Assembly: GCF_000485595.1 (NCBI RefSeq)
Contig: NW_014577546.1
Span: 8,008 to 29,737 of the forward strand
DNA: 21,730 bases
Reading direction: 5' to 3'
Source of the DNA: Priapulus caudatus
Taxonomy: Eukaryota > Priapulida > Priapulimorpha > Priapulimorphida > Priapulidae
Position 1 is the first letter of the stretch, and the number at the start of each line of letters is the position of its first letter. A program made the position numbers and the translations under genes. The notes under the pieces are model-generated. The model saw only the letters and a program-made list of their open reading frames with translations, made no database searches and was not told the DNA's origin. This document shows positions 17,365 through 21,730 of this stretch, one piece after another.

Positions 17365-17705
17365 GGTCACACACACGTGTATAGATTTACCCCTCGTTTA
17401 TATACGAGTTAATATACGATCACGAGTCTAGTGTCAGACCATGGGTTGTTTATATACTCGTGTATAGGTTAACCCTTTGTTAATATACGGGCGCGAATGT
17501 AGCGTCAGACTGTGCATGGGTAACGTACGTGTGTATGAGTTAACGACTCGTTAATATACAAGCACGCCCCGAAACCGACTCCAGGGTCGTTTATATAGTC
17601 AAATAGATTAGGTATATATAGGTTAAACTTCATTTATAGGCAAGCATGCTAGGAGACTACTGTCAAACTTCTAGTTGTTCATGTACAAGCACGCCACGAA
17701 ACTAG
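17365..17705. repeat. About 75-85 bp tandem repeat in BAH1 intron
   Basis: Four to five degenerate units contain GTGTATAGRTTAACCC, TCGTTAATATAC, GCACGCC-CGAAAC and AGCGTCAGAC. They fill most of the 417-bp intron between the two BAH1 exons. Unit divergence is mainly by substitution. Confidence 0.8.
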
Positions 17706-17771
17706 CGTCAGCCAACGACTACCGCGCTCGCGTCTGTCCAACTCGTTACCACGGCGACGGACAACGCTCAC

Positions 17772-17873
17772 CTCCGGCCGGCTGGTGAAGTAGTTCTTGA
17801 CGAACATGACGTGACACTTGCCCAGTACGCTTCCCAGCGGTCGCTTGGCCTGGTAGTCGCTCCTAAACACTTC
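17772..17873 (-). CDS. PBRM1: Polybromo BAH1, internal exon
   Basis: This exon is frame-clean, 102 nt (34 codons), phase 0 at both ends. Acceptor TTTTGCCTGTAG precedes GAAGTGTTTAGG; donor GAG|GTGAGC follows. It encodes EVFRSDYQAKRPLGSVLGKC, then HVMFVKNYFTSRPE. This matches PBRM1 BAH1 at KEVFKSDY, ILGKC-VMFVKEYF and P. It is the most upstream polybromo exon seen in proper order. The first half of BAH1 should lie upstream, at higher coordinates, but instead a second copy of downstream exons follows there. Confidence 0.94.
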
Positions 17874-18149
17874 CTACAGGCAAAAGCAAACGTCTGTAGC
17901 TCGACAAATATAGACGGCGTGCATTACTCACTGGGATGGAAAAAGATGGCATTGTAAGGCATAAAGACTAATGGCGCGCAGATCGAGAATCGGTTGTGCA
18001 GCGAAAAATGTACGTGATGTATCAGAGATGATTGATACAGCTTATGTTAATTATCTAAATGAATTAATGACGTACTGTCCCAGCATTCACCTAGCTGAAC
18101 ACGCATATATATATACTCCCTGATACAGATATACAGAAATTCACAAACA
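17874..18149. other. Sequence between BAH1 exon and duplicated copy 2
   Basis: No exon is seen. This stretch has no counterpart next to copy 1, so the duplication boundary lies between about 18145 and 18170, at the start of the CACG microsatellite. Confidence 0.6.
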
Positions 18150-18169
18150 TTAATGCACACTCACATAGA

Positions 18170-18201
<32 letters not shown>

Positions 18202-18295
18202 GGCATGCACCCACGCACACTCACCTCACACACGCACGCACACACACAAACAGACACACACACACACGCACGCACGCACGCACGCACGCGCTTCC
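18150..18295. repeat. CACG/CA microsatellite at the edge of copy 2
   Basis: Runs of (CGCA)n and (CA)n. This is the likely breakpoint of the duplication, matching the CA-rich tract at 8212-8470, which is longer and more interrupted. Confidence 0.85.
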
Positions 18296-18353
18296 GTACG
18301 AAGAGAGTGACTCTCGGAGAGCAACAGTGCAGTGTAAAGTCTAGACCATCTAC

Positions 18354-18536
18354 CTTGTGCAGAGAAAGCTGGCTGAAGTGCAATCTGTGGCGGCGGCGGC
18401 AGCGGCGGAGGCGGGGGATAGTGCTGAACGTAATGCCCCTGGTTTGACACGAGGCTAGCGGGATGCGGCTGAGGATGGTGGGAGAACGGGAGAGAGGGCC
18501 TGGGCAGGTAGGCTACTCCAGCCGGCAGCATGCGAC
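18354..18536 (-). CDS. PBRM1: Polybromo proline-rich exon 2, copy 2 (intact)
   Basis: This exon is 183 nt and frame-clean: two bases finishing a Gly codon, then 60 codons, then one base. Acceptor TTTTTTTCTCAAG precedes GTCGCATG; donor AAG|GTAGAT follows. The peptide begins RMLPAGVAYLPRP, contains LVSNQGHYVQHYPPPPPLPP, and ends ALQPAFSAQ. It is a disordered Pro/His/Gln-rich linker. Phases match the previous exon (19065-19298) exactly, giving MQ-G-RMLPAG across the junction. It does not align by sequence to human PBRM1; assignment rests on order in copy 1 and on composition. Confidence 0.75.
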
Positions 18537-19064
18537 CTTGAGAAAAAAACAAACTGGGTAGAGTGCAGTGCTCATGCAGAAACCGCCATCACCTTTGACC
18601 CCATCACGTTACGTTAACAGGTTAACCTTCAGACGCCCCTCAAGGTCAGTGAGTGTGAAACCGCAATCCAGATTAGGCAACTTCACACGCAAGCCGACGT
18701 TCCGACGCCGAATTCCGATTAAGACGTAGCGCCGCTGCGTCTGTCACACTGTGAGCACACAGCGGACGCACGAGACGACCGTGGCTCCCCCTGGGAGAGG
18801 GACGGCGCGTGAGTTTAGCGGAATCGGGCGTCGGAACGTGGCTGCGTGTGATCGACACCCACCACCGACCAATATTCAGTTAATCTCGGGCTTCGAACTT
18901 CTACTATCGCTACGATCGTTACGTGAAAGGCGGTGTAAAAAAAACTCCAGCATGCGGGGAAAGTGTGTTACTGTGGTTACGTGCATCGAATGGTCGGAAC
19001 AGCGCCCCCTCTCACCGCCGAGACCGAGAAAGCGAGAGAACAAGAGAACGTAGACGATTTATAC
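18537..19064. other. Intron between proline-rich exons, copy 2
   Basis: Counterpart of 8744-9317, shorter by scattered losses. No exon or RNA gene is recognised. Confidence 0.6.
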
Positions 19065-19298
19065 CTTGCATGTGCGGAGGCATCATCTGCCCCGGCGGCA
19101 ATCTTGCGTGCTGGCCCGGGGGTCCCATGTATGCTCCCTGCGGGGTGATGCCGCCGGGATGGGGGTAATGCGCAGGCATTCCGTTCTGCTGCGGGGCGTG
19201 GTGGTACCCCGGGGGCGGGGTCTGGGGGACGTGGGGGTAGCCCATCGGCAGGCCCCCGTTTTGCGGGTGAGGGTACGGGTGCGGGTGCGGGGGCATGC
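19065..19298 (-). CDS. PBRM1: Polybromo proline-rich exon 1, copy 2 (intact)
   Basis: This exon is 234 nt and frame-clean: two bases, 77 codons, one base. A long pyrimidine tract and CCGTGTAG acceptor precede GCATGCCC; donor AAG|GTATAA follows. The peptide begins MPPHPHPYPHPQNGG, continues MGYPHVPQTPPPGYHHAPQQ, and ends ARLPPGQMMPPHMQ. It resembles in style the Pro/Gly/His-rich region that precedes the conserved C-terminus of vertebrate PBRM1. The coding strand is so C-rich that the opposite strand has a G-quadruplex motif at 19211-19237. Confidence 0.78.
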
Positions 19299-19649
19299 CT
19301 ACACGGTAGAGAGAAGAAAAAAAATACAGAAACAAAAACAACGAAGAGGTGATAACACATCAAACGGCAAAACCTCAAACTGCATGCATGCGTTCATCGG
19401 TGCGGGGGGTCGGCGACGCCGACGCCGCTGCGATCGCCGACCGAGCGTGAAATAAAATCGCACGGCGACAACCGTCACCCACGTCACACCACGTCAAATA
19501 TCATCGCTGCTCTCAGTGCGCGGGGTTGAAGCACCTCCGAGCTAGCGACGCATGCAGAATGTCATGCGGTAAACGCGTGCTCGCGCAATGATTTATTGCA
19601 ACTACCTGACCACTCCCTACCCACCTCTTCTCCCAGTCTTGAGTTCCTC

Positions 19650-19775
19650 CCCCGCGCGCGCATACCTTGTAGCGGCGGGGTGCCATGGGGCCACCAAGGT
19701 TGCCTGGCGCGCGGCGACCCCCTCCCTTCTCCTCTCTCAGCCCTCCAGCACCGCGCATACTTGTAGCGGCGGGGC
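19650..19775 (-). other. Reiterated exon-end/donor units, copy 2
   Basis: Two CCGCCGCTACAA(G)|GTATGCG units have donors at 19760 and 19665, beyond the exon donor at 19874. Spacing (about 114 and 95) matches copy 1 (about 111 and 94). The last unit ends in CAA-G, the right phase to join the next exon (GC-ATG), so it may be a true proline-rich mini-exon encoding PHGTPPLQ. Upstream acceptors are weak and the linkers between units are purine-rich, so use is unproven. Confidence 0.5.
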
Positions 19776-19874
19776 TGCGTGGGGCTGCCGCGGGCGGCTG
19801 CAGCCGTTGGCTGCCCCCTTCCACCCCCTCCCACTCCCGCCTCTCCCTTCCTGCCAACCCCCCCCTCGCAGTAC

Positions 19875-20159
19875 CTCTGAGCGGCGGTGCCGGGGGCTGC
19901 GGCGGCGCGCTGGCAGAGCGGGCGCGCCACCCAGGTTGCCAGGTGACTGCAGTTGCTTCGCCGACGGCTGAAGTATGACGGCTGAGCTGCCGCGTAGTTC
20001 ACGCAGCGCCGCAGTTCGTGCACGCATGTCCGTGTCCTTGCACTGTGCTTCATGATGCGCTGGCTGTTCGGGAACGGCCTGCCGGGAACACGGCGAAGAG
20101 TCAGTCGTGAAGGTCGAGGCCAACTGCGAGCGACGCACACCACAGACAGTCCTGGTCGG
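19875..20159 (-). CDS. PBRM1: Polybromo Cys/His zinc-finger-like exon, copy 2 (frame-broken)
   Basis: Acceptor GCGCAG precedes CCGACCAGGACTGTC. The Cys pair, the RPFPN-QRIMKH segment, and a Pro/Ala tail before CAGAG|GTACTGCG are present but lie in different frames. It is about 20 bases longer than copy 1. Insertions such as AAGCACAGTGCAAGGACACGG (AAGCACGTGAAGGACACGC in copy 1) account for the breaks. Confidence 0.6.
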
Positions 20160-20542
20160 CTGCGCTAGTACCCACACCAGGAGTTGTTTGTCAGAAACAT
20201 TATTATAGTCTTAATGTGATTTGTTATTTTTTATTTGGCTGTTAAAGCTAGTACCTGTACGCTATAACCGTCTCTTTGTTCTCTGGCAGTCCCTTCCAAT
20301 AACACAAGGTATCGTTTTCTGAGGAACAAACACATTAAAACAGTTGCTCACGCGAATGAAAACCTGCGTGAGGTATGACATTAGACCTATTGACAGAAAA
20401 CCTATGACACGTCCACTTTACAAGTTACTGGCTTTAGCCATTTTTACCCCGACCATTTTTTAAAAGATTCATAGCATATACTTTCATGTTCCAACACACA
20501 GGCCTGTGCCACAGCCACATCCACACCCTGTACCCTACGATG
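20160..20542. other. Intron upstream of zinc-finger-like exon, copy 2
   Basis: Counterpart of 10433-10779, including the possible MAKASNL microexon (ATG at 20441). Here the donor reads CTTGTAAAG instead of TTGGTAAGT, so frame and splice site differ. Confidence 0.5.
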
Positions 20543-21440
20543 CGTCCTGCCGCTACATCCCATGTCAGCGGCTACACCCAACGCCACACCCACGAGCCCA
20601 CGCCACTGCACCCTACGCTGACCGCTCCTCTCCGCTCCATCCCCATGTCACCGGCGCCCGGGGCCGGACCAACACGCCACACCAGCGGACCCCCACACCC
20701 CTGCGAGCTACGCCGCTGCCTCCTGGCGCCCTACACCCATGTCACGCGCCCCGCACAACGCCACCACGCCACCCACCACACCCTGCCACCCAGTACGCGC
20801 GTCCCCTCGCGCTACATCCATGCCTGCACGCGCCCGCACCCGAACCGCACAACTCACACCACACCCCTCCGCCACCCTACGCGCGTCCTGCGCTACATCC
20901 CCATCGTCACGCGGGCACAACCATACGCCCACACCACCACCGACACCTGCACCCTACGCTGCTCCTGCGCGCTACATCATGTCACCCGCGCCGCACCAAC
21001 GCCACACCACACCCACGCACCTGGCACCCTTACGCTGCCATCCCTGCGCTCTACATCCACTGTCACGCGCCGAACAACGCCACACCACACACACCCCCAC
21101 CCTCTACCCCCCCCCCGCCGCCCCCCGTCTAGCGTCCTGCGCTACATCCCATGCTCACGCGCCGACAAACGCCACACCACCACTCACACCCTGCCACGCT
21201 ACGCTGCGTCCCTGCGCGCGACACTCCATGCTCAGCGCGGACAAACCACACGCCACACGCACACCACCACCCGCACTCCTCACCGCTGCCGTCCTGCGCT
21301 CACATCCCCATGTCACGCGCAGCAACCCAACGCCACCACCAGACCCACACCCGCACCCTACCGCTGCCGTCGCCTACCGCTACATCCCATGTTCACGCCG
21401 ACCAACGCCACACACATGCTACCCAACGTCCCTCCACACA
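20543..21440. repeat. About 80-bp GC-rich VNTR, copy 2
   Basis: About 11 units begin at roughly 20543, 20629, 20730, 20811, 20890, 20960, 21044, 21138, 21213, 21297 and 21380. Each has CTGCGCTACATCCCATGTCA, then CGCGCCGAACAACGCCACAC, then CACACCCT and CTACGCTG. In copy 1 only one or two units exist at the same place, so the array length differs between copies. Open frames here are compositional. Confidence 0.88.
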
Positions 21441-21730
21441 CCGCATCCCGCTGCCCCACCCTGAGCGCCACGCGCCCAACCCGCGCCCCGCGCCCTCACG
21501 ACCCACCCCGTGCCGCACGCTTACCGCCCGCCACGTCCCACCCGTGCTCCTGCGCACCCCACACCGGTACCCCCCCGCCGCTTGGCGCCTATGCCCCAAC
21601 CGCGTTCCTGCCCACCCCCGCAGCTCCGCACGCCCCACCCTGCTGCACCGCTCACCCCGCCCCACCGCCGCGTGGCTGCGCCCTCAGCCCCCCACCCGAA
21701 TCCTGCCCCCGCCCCGCGCCCAGAACGCTC
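21441..21730. repeat. C-rich degenerate repeat, end of window
   Basis: Aligns by composition and word order with about 10900-11200 of copy 1 (CCGCGCCCCGC and CGTCCTGC words). No coding content is supported. Copy 2 continues beyond the window. Confidence 0.6.

Larger units (their letters stand above)
18150..21730 (-). repeat. Duplicated polybromo segment, copy 2 (runs off window)
   Basis: This is a direct repeat of 8215-11700 at about 9.9 kb offset, covering both exons and introns. It lies upstream of the BAH1 exons, although its exons encode parts of the protein downstream of the HMG box. Proline-rich exons are intact here and broken in copy 1; the reverse is true for the KHVKDTH part of the zinc-finger-like exon. 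That complementary pattern suggests both are noisy readings of sequences that are intact in the organism. The end lies beyond the window. Confidence 0.9.

Noticed and set aside
18150-21730. Copy 2 as a separate processed pseudogene
   Set aside because: It retains the introns and flanking repeats, so it is a DNA-level copy and not retroposed mRNA.

Overview
The window is eukaryotic nuclear DNA from an invertebrate animal. It has intron-split genes, GT/AG exon borders, GC-rich exons in AT-rich flanks, and abundant micro- and minisatellites. A short TTAGGG array is present. TTAGGG is the common animal telomere motif, while most insects use TTAGG, so a non-insect animal (for example a lophotrochozoan or priapulid-like lineage) is more likely. 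I cannot name the species. No prokaryotic operon, CRISPR array, tRNA or rRNA was recognised.

Layout. At 437-2065 (+) lies what looks like the last exon of a glutamine-rich transcription factor with three C2H2 zinc fingers. From 2066 to about 4500 there is an intergenic stretch with hairpins, a 100-bp palindrome and short tandem repeats. From 4513 to at least 17873, on the minus strand, runs the C-terminal half of a polybromo gene (PBRM1/BAF180 orthologue, subunit of the PBAF SWI/SNF chromatin remodeller). In transcription order it reads: BAH1 second half (17873-17127), BAH2 (16696-14856), a linker (about 13696-13487), an HMG box split over two exons (13060-12920 and 12494-12359), a Cys/His zinc-finger-like segment (10432-10169), proline-rich exons (9569-9318 and 8743-8548), and the conserved C-terminal exon with the stop codon at 4513. 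The two genes are convergent. The bromodomains and the first half of BAH1 lie outside the window.

The main anomaly is a second copy of the 8.2-11.7 kb segment at 18.15-21.73 kb, same strand, about 9.9 kb away. It carries the same zinc-finger-like exon, the same two proline-rich exons and the same introns. It sits upstream of BAH1, where downstream exons do not belong. The copies differ mainly by scattered one- and two-base indels that break reading frames at different places in each. This fits either a true partial tandem duplication or, more likely, an uncorrected long-read assembly that kept both haplotypes or repeated one locus. The noise is patchy: BAH1, the first BAH2 exon and the C-terminal exon are frame-clean, while BAH2 exons 2-3, the linker, the HMG box and most tandem repeats are not.

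Most large introns of polybromo carry their own, unrelated tandem repeat. I found no sign of a new defence, mobile or biosynthetic system. The points most worth checking are the duplication, the zinc-finger-like insert, the reiterated splice-donor units in the proline-rich region, and a few small palindromic elements.
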